From the NCBI RefSeq assembly GCF_016863635.1, contig NZ_BOPG01000044.1, positions 124,001 through 188,000 on the forward strand: DNA of 64,000 bases, written 5' to 3'. A program made the position numbers and the translations under genes. Shown here one piece after another: positions 1 to 10,153 of this stretch (position 1 is its first letter; the number at the start of each line of letters is the position of its first letter). A model generated the notes under the pieces. It was not told the origin of the DNA. It was given only the letters and a program-made list of their open reading frames with translations, and ran no database searches. The stretch is from Virgisporangium aurantiacum (GTDB lineage Bacteria > Actinomycetota > Actinomycetes > Mycobacteriales > Micromonosporaceae).

Positions 1-2213
<2,213 letters not shown>

Positions 2214-2338
2214 GTCACCCTCTGTAACTAGATTCGAGGTCGGGTATCAGCGGGGCCACTGTAGCGAGGCCCTATGACAAAAACGCTCGCCCAGAAGAAG
2301 CGGAGCCCCGTACGGGTGTGCCAGCCCTTTAACCAACT

Positions 2339-3397
2339 CTACGGCCTCGCTCGTCTCCTCTGCTCGGCCCGCCGGTGCCGGTAGATCTCGGACTTCGTGA
2401 CGCGCGCCTCACGCCGTCGCGTCGCGAAAGTGAGCTCGCGTTTGAGCTTGCGCCAGCTCGCCAACCGGCGCGGCGCGAGCTCACCCGAGGCGACCGCGTC
2501 GAGCACCGCGCATCCCGGTTCGTGGTCGTGCGCGCACCGTTTGAAGCGGCACAGCTCGGCCAGCGCCCGGATGTCGTCGAACGCGTCGTCGAGGCCCGCC
2601 TCCGAGGTGAACATGCCCACCTGGCGCAGGCCGGGCGTGTCGAGCACGGCTCCGCCGCCCGGCACGGGAACCAGTGCCCGGAACGTGGTGGTGTGGCGTC
2701 CGCGTCCGTCGGCGCGCTGCTCCTGCGTCCACATGACGGTTGTGCCGACGATGGCATTGACCAGGCTCGACTTGCCCGCGCCCGACGGGCCCAGCAGCCC
2801 CAACGTGCGGCCCGGCCGCACGTGGGGCCGGAGCAGGTCGAGCCCGGCGCCGGTTCGTGCACTCAGAGTGACGATCGGCACACCCGGTGCCGCCATCGCC
2901 ACCGACTCCGCCACCGACGCCGGGTCGGCGAGCAGGTCGGCCTTCGTGAGAATGATCAAAGGTGACGCTCCGCAGGCGTACGCCAGTGCCAGGAGGCGCT
3001 CGATGCGGCCGAGATCGGGATCGGGATCGAGGGGCTCGACCACGGCGGCCGTGTCGAGATTGGCGGCGAGCACCTGCCCGCCGGAGTCCTTGCTGACGGT
3101 GGCCCGCACCACGGCCGTGCGGCGGGCGAGCACCGCTTCTATCGTGGCCCGGTCGTCGGGCCACTCCCGGACGGCGACCCAGTCGCCCGCACACGGGAAG
3201 GCGGCCGGGTCGGCGGCGGCCCGGTGCAGCACCTCCCCGCCGAGGCTGGCCCGCACGGGGCCGTGCGCCGTCAGCACGGAACAGACGCCCCGATCGACCC
3301 GCGCCACGCGGGCCGGCAGTTGATCGGGACGGTCGAAAGGTGAGTATTCGGCTTTGAAGCCGTCGTCCCAACCGAGGGACGACAGGTCCACTCTCAT
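2339..3397 (-). CDS. rsgA: RsgA, ribosome small-subunit-dependent GTPase
   Basis: RsgA (YjeQ/EngC) is a circularly permuted GTPase that checks late 30S subunit maturation and is released on GTP hydrolysis. The 352-residue protein has an OB-fold N-terminal part and then the permuted G-motif order: G4 TKAD at 151-154, G1 GPSGAGKS at 203-210 and G3 DTPG at 253-256. A C-terminal zinc-binding cluster (C283, C288, H290, C296) follows, and the C-terminus is Arg-rich. Length and motif order fit the family. The ATG at 3397 has an AAGGA-like ribosome site just upstream and is preceded on the same strand by a 13-codon ORF that may be a leader peptide. Confidence 0.95.
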   Translation of the reverse strand: MRVDLSSLGWDDGFKAEYSPFDRPDQLPARVARVDRGVCSVLTAHGPVRASLGGEVLHRAAADPAAFPCAGDWVAVREWPDDRATIEAVLARRTAVVRATVSKDSGGQVLAANLDTAAVVEPLDPDPDLGRIERLLALAYACGASPLIILTKADLLADPASVAESVAMAAPGVPIVTLSARTGAGLDLLRPHVRPGRTLGLLGPSGAGKSSLVNAIVGTTVMWTQEQRADGRGRHTTTFRALVPVPGGGAVLDTPGLRQVGMFTSEAGLDDAFDDIRALAELCRFKRCAHDHEPGCAVLDAVASGELAPRRLASWRKLKRELTFATRRREARVTKSEIYRHRRAEQRRRARP

Positions 3398-3422
3398 CGG
3401 AGGTCCTTCGTGGGGAGGGAGG

Positions 3423-3464
3423 TCAGCGCCGGCTGGAGGCGGTGATCTCGTGACGAAAACGCAT
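3423..3464 (-). CDS. putative 13-residue leader peptide upstream of rsgA
   Basis: A 13-codon ORF (MRFRHEITASSRR) runs from ATG at 3464 to TGA at 3425-3423. It is preceded by a strong purine-rich ribosome site (GGAGGAGGG, about 3472-3480) and ends 25 nt before the rsgA start. Such a good ribosome site in front of so short an ORF on a leader transcript is the arrangement of a regulatory uORF, where translation or stalling sets expression of the gene behind it. The two closing Arg codons and the Ser-Ser-Arg-Arg end are notable. I see no clear attenuator hairpin between it and rsgA. Coding status is inferred from ribosome site and position only. Confidence 0.5.
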   Translation of the reverse strand: MRFRHEITASSRR

Positions 3465-3573
3465 GGTGAGCACCCTCCTCCCCCGGTAACGACAACGGCT
3501 GGCCAGCCCTTATGCGATGACGTTAGGCATCGGGCGGCGCCAAGGGAAACCGAATATCAGCTAGGTTCGGGGG

Positions 3574-4278
3574 GTGACAGCCGACCCGTTGCTGCTCGCC
3601 ACCGAGGTGGCAAGGTCCGACGAGCGGTTGCTCGCCACCGCCCGCGAGCTCGACATATCCGCACCGTCCCGCTTGCCCGGGTGGACCCGGGGCCACGTGA
3701 TCACCCACGTCGCCCGCAACGCCGACGGCTACGTGAACCTCCTCACCTGGGCCCGCACCGGCGTCAAGAAGCCGATGTACGCGAGCCTCGAACGCCGCAA
3801 CGAGGAGATCCTCGAAGGCGCCGGCCGGCCGCTCGACGAGCAGTTGGCAGACCTCGCCGCCTCGGCGCAGAGGTTCGCCGACGCCGTCGACGCGATGACC
3901 CCGGCCGCCTGGGGTGCGGAGGTCTACCACCTGAGCGGTCGCCGGATGACGCCGCAGCAGGTGGTGTGGAGCCGGTGGCGCGAGGTCGAGGTGCATCACG
4001 TCGACCTGAACGCCGGCTACCGCCCCGACGACTGGCCGGAGGCGTTCACGCTGCACCTGCTCCGCGAGGTCGTGGCGGATCTCGGCGGCTGGGCGGGCGG
4101 GCTCACCGCGTCCGCTGATGATGTTGCCTTTGAAACGGTGATCGGCGCGGCCGCCGCGCCGATCACCGTGCGCGGGCCGGCGCGGGCTCTGGTCGCGTGG
4201 TTGATCGGACGATCGACAGGTGACGCGCTACGCACCGAGCCCGCGGGACAACTGCCAGCGGTTCCGACCTGGAAGTGA
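3574..4278 (+). CDS. maleylpyruvate isomerase-family mycothiol-dependent protein (DinB-like)
   Basis: This 234-residue protein has the pattern of the MDMPI/DinB-like four-helix family: an N-terminal stretch RLPGWTRGHVITHVARNADG (about residues 29-48) containing the metal-ligand His of the family, and a later WREVEVHHVDLNAGY segment (about 135-149) carrying the other His ligands. Members use a divalent metal and mycothiol, the actinobacterial thiol, for isomerisation or thiol-transfer reactions; the substrate here is unknown. The GTG at 3574 lies six bases after a TAGGTT -10-like hexamer, so the mRNA may be leaderless. It is co-directional with the metallo-hydrolase gene 10 bp downstream, and a shared role in mycothiol-conjugate chemistry is plausible but inferred. 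Confidence 0.8.
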   Translation: MTADPLLLATEVARSDERLLATARELDISAPSRLPGWTRGHVITHVARNADGYVNLLTWARTGVKKPMYASLERRNEEILEGAGRPLDEQLADLAASAQRFADAVDAMTPAAWGAEVYHLSGRRMTPQQVVWSRWREVEVHHVDLNAGYRPDDWPEAFTLHLLREVVADLGGWAGGLTASADDVAFETVIGAAAAPITVRGPARALVAWLIGRSTGDALRTEPAGQLPAVPTWK

Positions 4279-4288
4279 GGAGACGTTC

Positions 4289-4942
4289 GTGACGTACACC
4301 GGAGCGGTCACCCCGGGCGGACCCGCCGACGTGCGGGACCTGCCGGCGCTGACCATCTCGAAGCTGTCGGTCGGCCCGATGGACAACAACGCGTACCTGT
4401 TGCGGTGCAAGGAGACCGGCGAACAACTACTGGTCGACGCCGCGAACGACGCGCCCGCACTGCTCGACCTGATCGGCTCCGCCGGACTGTCCACTGTGGT
4501 CACCACCCACCAGCACGGTGACCACTGGCAGGCGCTGCTCGCGGTCCTCAAGGCCACCGGCGCCACGTCCGTGGCCCACGCCGCCGACGCCGACGGCATC
4601 CCCGACGTCGACGAAACCGTTGCCGACGGCGACGTGATCGCCGTCGGAGACTGTTCCCTCGAGGTGATCCACCTGGTGGGTCACACGCCGGGCTCGATCT
4701 GCCTCCTGTACCGCGACCCGTCCGGCTCCCCGCACCTGTTCACGGGCGATTCACTGTTCCCCGGCGGGGTCGGAAACACGTTCGGTTCGAAGGAGAACTT
4801 CACGTCCCTGATCACCGACGTGGAGCGGAAGGTGTTCGGCCGCCTGCCCGACGAGACGTGGTTCTACCCGGGCCACGGCAAGGACTCCACGCTCGGCGCG
4901 GAACGCCCGTCGATCCCGGAATGGCACGCGCGGGGCTGGTAG
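4289..4942 (+). CDS. metallo-beta-lactamase-fold hydrolase (glyoxalase II-like)
   Basis: A 217-residue MBL-fold hydrolase. The zinc motif HQHGDH covers residues 74-79, followed by GHTPGSICLLY, the metal-bridging Asp in FTGDSLFPGG and the last His in FYPGHG. These are the features of the glyoxalase II-like subgroup, which cleaves thioesters. I place the start at GTG 4289 because GAGGAG sits just upstream; an in-frame extension back to 4220 would run through the previous gene's end. It begins 10 bp after the mycothiol-type DinB gene, so a mycothiol-thioester substrate is a reasonable guess. It is convergent with the histidine kinase gene, with only six bases between the stops. Confidence 0.85.
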   Translation: MTYTGAVTPGGPADVRDLPALTISKLSVGPMDNNAYLLRCKETGEQLLVDAANDAPALLDLIGSAGLSTVVTTHQHGDHWQALLAVLKATGATSVAHAADADGIPDVDETVADGDVIAVGDCSLEVIHLVGHTPGSICLLYRDPSGSPHLFTGDSLFPGGVGNTFGSKENFTSLITDVERKVFGRLPDETWFYPGHGKDSTLGAERPSIPEWHARGW

Positions 4943-4948
4943 TCCCGG

Positions 4949-7258
4949 TCACTGCAGTTGCTGATGCAACGCCTGCAGGAGCTCCCTACCCGTGAACGGC
5001 TTCTCCAGCAGATGCACCCCGGGCGGCAGCGTGCCGTGTGACGTGAGCACAGGCTGCGCGTACCCCGACATGAAGACCACCTTGATGCCGGGCTGGGCGG
5101 CCTCCACGGCGTCGGCCAGGTCCTTGCCGAGCATGCCGGGCATGATCACGTCGGTGAGGAGCAGGTCGATCGGGCCGGGGTGGTCGAGGAGCAACTGCAG
5201 GGCGTCGGCGCCGTTGGAGGCCGTGAGGACCTGGTAACCGCCGCGGTACAGGATGCGCTGGGTCACCTCGCGGAGCGCGGGTTCGTCCTCGGCGACGAGC
5301 ACGGTGGCGCCGCGGCCGTCGAGGGTGGTGCTGCTGGAGGTGGACTCGCCGGCGGCTTCCGCGACGGCGTCGGTGCTGGGTAGCAGCAGCGTGATGGTGG
5401 TGCCGTAGCCGGGCTCGGAGTAGATGTGCACGGTGCCGCCGGCCTGGGTCATGATTCCGTACACGGTGGCCAGACCCAGGCCGGTGCCCTGCCCGGCGGG
5501 TTTGGTGGTGAAGAACGGCTCGAACGCCTTGTCGATGACCTCCTGCGGCATGCCGGTGCCGGTGTCGGACACGCGGATGCGCACATAGGGGCCCGGGTCG
5601 AGACGGGCCCGCCCGGCGATGTAGTCGGCGTCGATCGTCGCCAGGGAGGTGTCGATGATCAGCCTGCCGCCGCCGGGCATGGCGTCCCGGGCGTTCACCG
5701 CGAGGTTGACGATGACCTGTTCCAACTGGCCCGGATCGGCCATCACGGCGGGCAGGTCGGTGCCGGCCCGGACGACGAGCGTGATGTGTTCGCCGATCGA
5801 GCGGCTGAGCATCTGCTCGACCTCGGCCAGAACGGTGTTGACGTCGAGGGGCCGGGGACGGATGACCTCGCGGCGGGCGAAGGCGAGCAGTTGGTGGGTC
5901 AGCTCGCTGCCGCGGCGTCCGGCCCGGGCGATCTGTTCGGCGTCGGCGGCGTAGGGGGTGCCGGCGCCGTCCTCGACGATGAACGTGGCGTAGTTGAGGA
6001 TCACGGCGAGGATGTTGTTGAAGTCGTGCGCGATGCCGCCGGCGAGCTGGCCGAGACTCTCCAGCCGTTGCGTGCGGTGCATGCGGTTCTCGGTCTCCTG
6101 CCGCTCGGCCTCGGCCCGCAGCCGCTCCTGTTCGGCCTGCGCGCGCATCCGTTCGGTGATGTCGCGGACGGCGGCGACCACGATCAGGCCGGTGCCGTCG
6201 TCCAGGGCGCTGCACGAGATCTCCACCGGTAGCTCGGTGCTGTCGCGGCGCAGCGCGGTCCGGGTGTCCCACCCGAGCGACGGCGTCTCGGTCGGCCGGT
6301 CGGTGTCCAGCGGGGTGCTGTCGCCGGTGGTCCGCAGCACCGTGCTCGTGGCGGGCAGACCGTCGGGGATGAGCCGGTGCACGGTCATCTGGGCCAGTTC
6401 GTAGCGGGGGTAGCCGAACATCCGTTCGGCTTCGGCGTTGACCAGCACGATGTTGCCGACCTGGTCGACGCCGAGCAGGGCGTCGGGTGCGGCGTCGAGG
6501 ACGGCCTGCACGCGCGACTCGGCCCGTTCGCGTTCGCTGATGTCGCGGGCGGTGGTGGTCATTCCGACGATGCCACCGTTGGCGTCGCGCAGCGGCGACA
6601 GGCTCAACGAGACCGCCAGCAACCGCCCGTCGGCGTGCAGTCGCGCGGTGCGGTAGCGGTCCACCCGTCCGCCGAGGCGGACCAGGGTGCGCGCCTCCTC
6701 CTCGTCGACCCACCGCTCGGCCGGGATGATCTTGTCGATCGGTTCGCCGAGCATCTCCTGTGCCGGGAAGCCGTACAACTGCTCGGCGCCGGGGTTCCAG
6801 GTCAGCACCCGGCCGGACAGGTCGGCCGTGATGATCGCGTCGTGCGAGGACTGGACGATCGAGGCGAGCAGGGCCCGCGTCTGTGCCGCCTCGCGGTGCG
6901 CGGTGTCGTCACGCAGCACCGACGTCACGTACATCGTCTCGTCCGGCGACGGGACCGCCGCCAGGGACACCTCCACGGCGAAGACGGTGCCGTCGCGCCG
7001 CCGGCCACGCAGGGGCAGCCGCCGCAGTGGCGGATGCTCGCCGGCCAGGTATCCGGCCCGCTGGGCCGGGTGATGTGACCGGACGTCGTCCGGAACCAGG
7101 TCGTCGACCGACCGCCCGGGCAGGGTGCCCGGCGGGTAGGCGAACATCTCGTGCGCGCGCCGGTTGGCCAGCATGATGACGCCATCGACCCGGCTGATGA
7201 TCACCGCGTCGGGCGCGGTGTCCAACATGAGCCCGGCCAACGACTCGAAAGGATCCAC
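4949..7258 (-). CDS. multi-PAS hybrid sensor histidine kinase with C-terminal receiver
   Basis: A 769-residue soluble hybrid kinase with no membrane segments, so the signal is probably cytoplasmic (redox, light or a ligand). Three PAS domains occupy roughly residues 8-120, 130-245 and 250-370. The HisKA phospho-acceptor lies in GQLAGGIAHDFNNILAVILN, near residue 410, then comes a HATPase_c domain (VNLAVNARDAMP, then GTGLGLATVYGI) at about 500-625. The receiver domain (about 650-769) has the acidic pair in LVAEDEPALR and the phospho-acceptor Asp in LLLTDVIMPG. No partner regulator lies next to it, so it is an orphan. The start is a GTG with a G-rich leader. Confidence 0.93.
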   Translation of the reverse strand: MDPFESLAGLMLDTAPDAVIISRVDGVIMLANRRAHEMFAYPPGTLPGRSVDDLVPDDVRSHHPAQRAGYLAGEHPPLRRLPLRGRRRDGTVFAVEVSLAAVPSPDETMYVTSVLRDDTAHREAAQTRALLASIVQSSHDAIITADLSGRVLTWNPGAEQLYGFPAQEMLGEPIDKIIPAERWVDEEEARTLVRLGGRVDRYRTARLHADGRLLAVSLSLSPLRDANGGIVGMTTTARDISERERAESRVQAVLDAAPDALLGVDQVGNIVLVNAEAERMFGYPRYELAQMTVHRLIPDGLPATSTVLRTTGDSTPLDTDRPTETPSLGWDTRTALRRDSTELPVEISCSALDDGTGLIVVAAVRDITERMRAQAEQERLRAEAERQETENRMHRTQRLESLGQLAGGIAHDFNNILAVILNYATFIVEDGAGTPYAADAEQIARAGRRGSELTHQLLAFARREVIRPRPLDVNTVLAEVEQMLSRSIGEHITLVVRAGTDLPAVMADPGQLEQVIVNLAVNARDAMPGGGRLIIDTSLATIDADYIAGRARLDPGPYVRIRVSDTGTGMPQEVIDKAFEPFFTTKPAGQGTGLGLATVYGIMTQAGGTVHIYSEPGYGTTITLLLPSTDAVAEAAGESTSSSTTLDGRGATVLVAEDEPALREVTQRILYRGGYQVLTASNGADALQLLLDHPGPIDLLLTDVIMPGMLGKDLADAVEAAQPGIKVVFMSGYAQPVLTSHGTLPPGVHLLEKPFTGRELLQALHQQLQ

Positions 7259-7353
7259 CCCCGGCCCCCGTCCGCATGACCTGTCTCACCCAACGTAGAT
7301 TCATTTGTACGCTGCGTAGTGGAAGATGGGACAATTCGGGTATCGGAGAGGTC

Positions 7354-8175
7354 ATGACCTACGGATTGCACCTGCCCATGGGGGTCGACCCGAACCGACC
7401 CAGCGCGTCCCGGATCTACGACTACTTCCTCGGTGGGACGCACAACTTCGCCGCCGACCGCGCGGTGGCCGAGCGCGCCATCGAGCTCGTCCCGGAACTG
7501 CCGAAAATCATGAAGGCGAACCGGGCGTTCCTGCACCGGGCGGTCCGCCACGCCGTCGCCGACGGCGTGACCCAGCTCCTCGACCTGGGCGCCGGGATCC
7601 CCACCGAGGGCAACGTGCACGACGCGGCACTCGCGGCGGACCCACGGGCCCGGGTGGTCTACGTCGACCGCGACCCCGTCGCCGTCCTGCACGGCAATGA
7701 TCTCCTCGCCGGCGTCCCGAACGCGGCGACGGTGCACGGCGACCTGCTGGACCCGGAGGCGCTGCAGGACGATCCCCAGATTCGCGCCCTGCTCGACTTC
7801 GACAGGCCCGTCTGCATCCTGATGATCGCCGTCCTGCACTTCGTCCCCGACGGACCCGCGCTGGACGCGGCGCTCGCCCACTACCGGACGGTGGCCGCGC
7901 CGGGCAGCTACCTGGCCGTCACCCATGCCACGAACAGCGCCCGGCCCGAGGAGATCAACCGGATCACCGACCTGTACAACCGCACCGGGACGCCGCTCGT
8001 CGTCCGCAACCGCGACCAACTGGCCACCATCTTCGAGGGCTGGCAACTCGTTCCGCCCGGCATCGTCTACGGCCCCGAGTGGCGTCCCGACCCGAACGGG
8101 CCGCCCGTCGCGGATCCCGCCTCGTACATCACTCTTGCCGGCGTCGGCGTCAAGGCTGGCTCCAGCGGTCGATGA
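7354..8175 (+). CDS. DUF574-family SAM-dependent methyltransferase
   Basis: A 273-residue protein of the actinobacterial S-adenosylmethionine methyltransferase family PF04672 (DUF574). The family signature ASRIYDYFLGGTHNFAADR lies near the N-terminus, the SAM-binding glycine loop is LLDLGAGIPT, and the acidic strand-2 end is VYVDRDPVAV. The biological substrate of this widespread actinomycete family is not known. I use the ATG at 7354, preceded by GAGAGG, over an upstream in-frame start at 7276. It is divergent from the hybrid kinase and its 3' end overlaps the convergent membrane-protein gene by 26 bp. Confidence 0.88.
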   Translation: MTYGLHLPMGVDPNRPSASRIYDYFLGGTHNFAADRAVAERAIELVPELPKIMKANRAFLHRAVRHAVADGVTQLLDLGAGIPTEGNVHDAALAADPRARVVYVDRDPVAVLHGNDLLAGVPNAATVHGDLLDPEALQDDPQIRALLDFDRPVCILMIAVLHFVPDGPALDAALAHYRTVAAPGSYLAVTHATNSARPEEINRITDLYNRTGTPLVVRNRDQLATIFEGWQLVPPGIVYGPEWRPDPNGPPVADPASYITLAGVGVKAGSSGR

Positions 8176-9538
8176 TGCCCGTGTCGGCCAGGGGTTCGGC
8201 CGGCGCGCCGCGGCCCAGCACAGCACCGCCCGGGCCGAGGGCCTCGACGGTGTCGAACGGCACCGGGACCGACAGCCGGGCCGCGCCGGCGGTCACCGCC
8301 GCCGCGCCGACCGGGGCGCCGCGGTAGAGGGCCCGCACCGAGGTGGCGCCGGCCGGCGGGATCACCAGGTGGTCGGGATCGTCCTCGCGCGGGCGGAGCA
8401 CGAACGTGGCGTCGGGACGGATGGGGTCGCCGTCCGCGGTGAACACCTGGACCGGTACCCACCCGTACGACCCGCTCGACCAGCCGCCGAGCAGGATCAC
8501 CGCCCAGCCGCCCTTGTCCAACCGCGCGACGGCCACCGCCGCCCGGTCCATCGGCGGCAGTGCGCCGGCCACCGCGGCCGGTGAACCGGCGAAGTCGCCG
8601 ACCCACACCAGTGCCGGGGTCCCGGCCACGGGCGTGAGGGCGAGGGGTTGGGCCGCGGCCAGGACGCACTGCCGGGCGATCGACCGGTCGACCTGGACGC
8701 GCGCGGTGGCGAGCGCCTGGTCGATCTCCGCCTCGGTGGGTTCGGCCGGCCGGCGCGCCGGTGACGGCAGTTCCGCCCGTACGTCGCCGCCGCAGTCGAC
8801 CTGCCACCACTCCGGTTGCGTCGTCGACCCGGTGCGCACGATGTAGGACCCGGTGGGTTCGGGCGTCCAGCGCGGGTCGGCGGGAGTGGTGGTCGTGGCG
8901 AACCGGCACTGCGGCGGCACGACGGCGACGTTGACGGTGGGTCCGCCCTCGACGGCGTACGCCGTGTGGGCGTAGGGCTCCAACCCGTGGCCGACCCGTT
9001 CGGCGCCGGCCACCAGCGTGGCGGCGCTCGCACCGCGGGCGCCGTACAGCCATACCGAGGCGTGCGGCCAGTTCCGCTCGTCGGGCTTGGTGAGCACCAG
9101 CACGGCCAGGGCGATCCGGTACGGACCCACGTCGTCGAGGAACGGCACCGTCACCCGGTCGACCGACAGCCGCTCGGCGGCGTACCGGCCCTCGCGCCAG
9201 TTGCGCATGATGCCGGCGGAGATCTCCGCGACGAAGGCGCCGTCGGTGCCGACCGCGCCGTGCGTGGGTCCGTTGGCCAGTTTCGCGGCCCAGGCGTTCA
9301 CGGCCGAGAACTCGCGGTCGGGGTCGTTCTGCGCCGGCGGGGTCACGGTCCGCGTCCAGGTCATGGCGGACGCGGTGACGCCGAGCGCGATCACGAGGAC
9401 GGCCACCACCACGGCGCCCGTGCGGCGACGCGCCGACCGCCGGCGACGGGCCAGCACCCGCCCGTACGGATCGGGTTCCGGGCGCAGGTCGTCGGCGATC
9501 GTGGCCAGTGCCCGGCCGATCCGCTCGTCGGTCGTCAT
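8150..9538 (-). CDS. membrane-anchored protein encoded with ECF sigma factor
   Basis: A 462-residue protein with a short cytoplasmic N-terminus (about 38 residues, opening MTTDERIGRALATIADDL), a basic stretch RRRRSARRRT, one transmembrane helix (about 40-60) and a large extracytoplasmic part with no family I recognise. Its ATG overlaps the stop of the sigma-factor gene (ATGA), so the two are translationally coupled. A coupled single-pass protein directly after an ECF gene is the usual position of an anti-sigma factor or its sensor. I see no zinc-type HxxxCxxC anti-sigma motif, so the role is inferred from position. A much longer in-frame ORF exists upstream, but it shadows the sigma gene. Confidence 0.72.
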   Translation of the reverse strand: MTTDERIGRALATIADDLRPEPDPYGRVLARRRRSARRRTGAVVVAVLVIALGVTASAMTWTRTVTPPAQNDPDREFSAVNAWAAKLANGPTHGAVGTDGAFVAEISAGIMRNWREGRYAAERLSVDRVTVPFLDDVGPYRIALAVLVLTKPDERNWPHASVWLYGARGASAATLVAGAERVGHGLEPYAHTAYAVEGGPTVNVAVVPPQCRFATTTTPADPRWTPEPTGSYIVRTGSTTQPEWWQVDCGGDVRAELPSPARRPAEPTEAEIDQALATARVQVDRSIARQCVLAAAQPLALTPVAGTPALVWVGDFAGSPAAVAGALPPMDRAAVAVARLDKGGWAVILLGGWSSGSYGWVPVQVFTADGDPIRPDATFVLRPREDDPDHLVIPPAGATSVRALYRGAPVGAAAVTAGAARLSVPVPFDTVEALGPGGAVLGRGAPAEPLADTGIIDRWSQP

Positions 9539-10038
9539 GCCCGCCTCCCACTGTTGAGCGGGCGGACCGGTTCGAGCGCCTCCCGCAGCCGGGCCAGGCC
9601 CTTGGACGTCTGGCTTTTCACGGTGCCGACCGAGCAGCCGAGCGTGGCCGCGGTTTCGGCCTCGGACAGGTCGGCGACGTAGCGCAGCGCCACCGCCGCC
9701 CGCATCCGCGGCGGCAAACCGCGCAACGCGGCGAGCACGGTCTGCCGGTCGTCGACCGCGGCGGTGCCGTCGCCGACCGGGCGGTCGGGCGGCGTCGCGG
9801 TGACCACCTCCCGCGCACCGAAGCGACGCCACCCGCTCGTGCGCTGATTGATCATGACGCGGCGCAGGTACGCCATCGGGTCCTCGACCCGCCGCCACCG
9901 TCGCATCACCTTCACCAGCGCCCCCTGTACCAGGTCTTCGGCCTCGTGCGCCGACCCGGTGAGCGCGTACGCCAACCGCAGGAGGTCCGTGTACCGCGTG
10001 TCCACGAACTGCCGGAAGTCCGCCTCGGACGCTGACAT
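9535..10038 (-). CDS. SigE-family ECF RNA polymerase sigma factor
   Basis: A 167-residue ECF sigma factor. Region 2 is DLLRLAYALTGSAHEAEDLV (about residues 18-37) and region 4 is LPPRMRAAVALRYVADLSEA followed by the helix-turn-helix TAATLGCSVGTVKSQTSKGL. The pattern and length fit the actinobacterial SigE family (SIG70 SigE), which directs small regulons under envelope or developmental signals. It is translationally coupled through an ATGA overlap to a single-pass membrane protein that is the likely modulator. The short intergenic region upstream contains two and a half copies of AGCGCTCCTC near 10130-10153, at the end of the chemoreceptor gene. Confidence 0.9.
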   Translation of the reverse strand: MSASEADFRQFVDTRYTDLLRLAYALTGSAHEAEDLVQGALVKVMRRWRRVEDPMAYLRRVMINQRTSGWRRFGAREVVTATPPDRPVGDGTAAVDDRQTVLAALRGLPPRMRAAVALRYVADLSEAETAATLGCSVGTVKSQTSKGLARLREALEPVRPLNSGRRA

Positions 10039-10153
10039 CGCCCACCGTTCGTCGCCTCGTCGCCGGGAGAGCCCTTCTGTCTCTCACGACTCGACACGGC
10101 GCGGAAAGGTTGCCTCCGGCTGTCAGCCGCTCTTCAGCGCTCCTCAGCGCTCC

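Noticed and set aside
2214-2338. LexA box upstream of uvrA
   Set aside because: No GAAC-N4-GTTC-type palindrome could be found in the 125 bp, so SOS control is not claimed.
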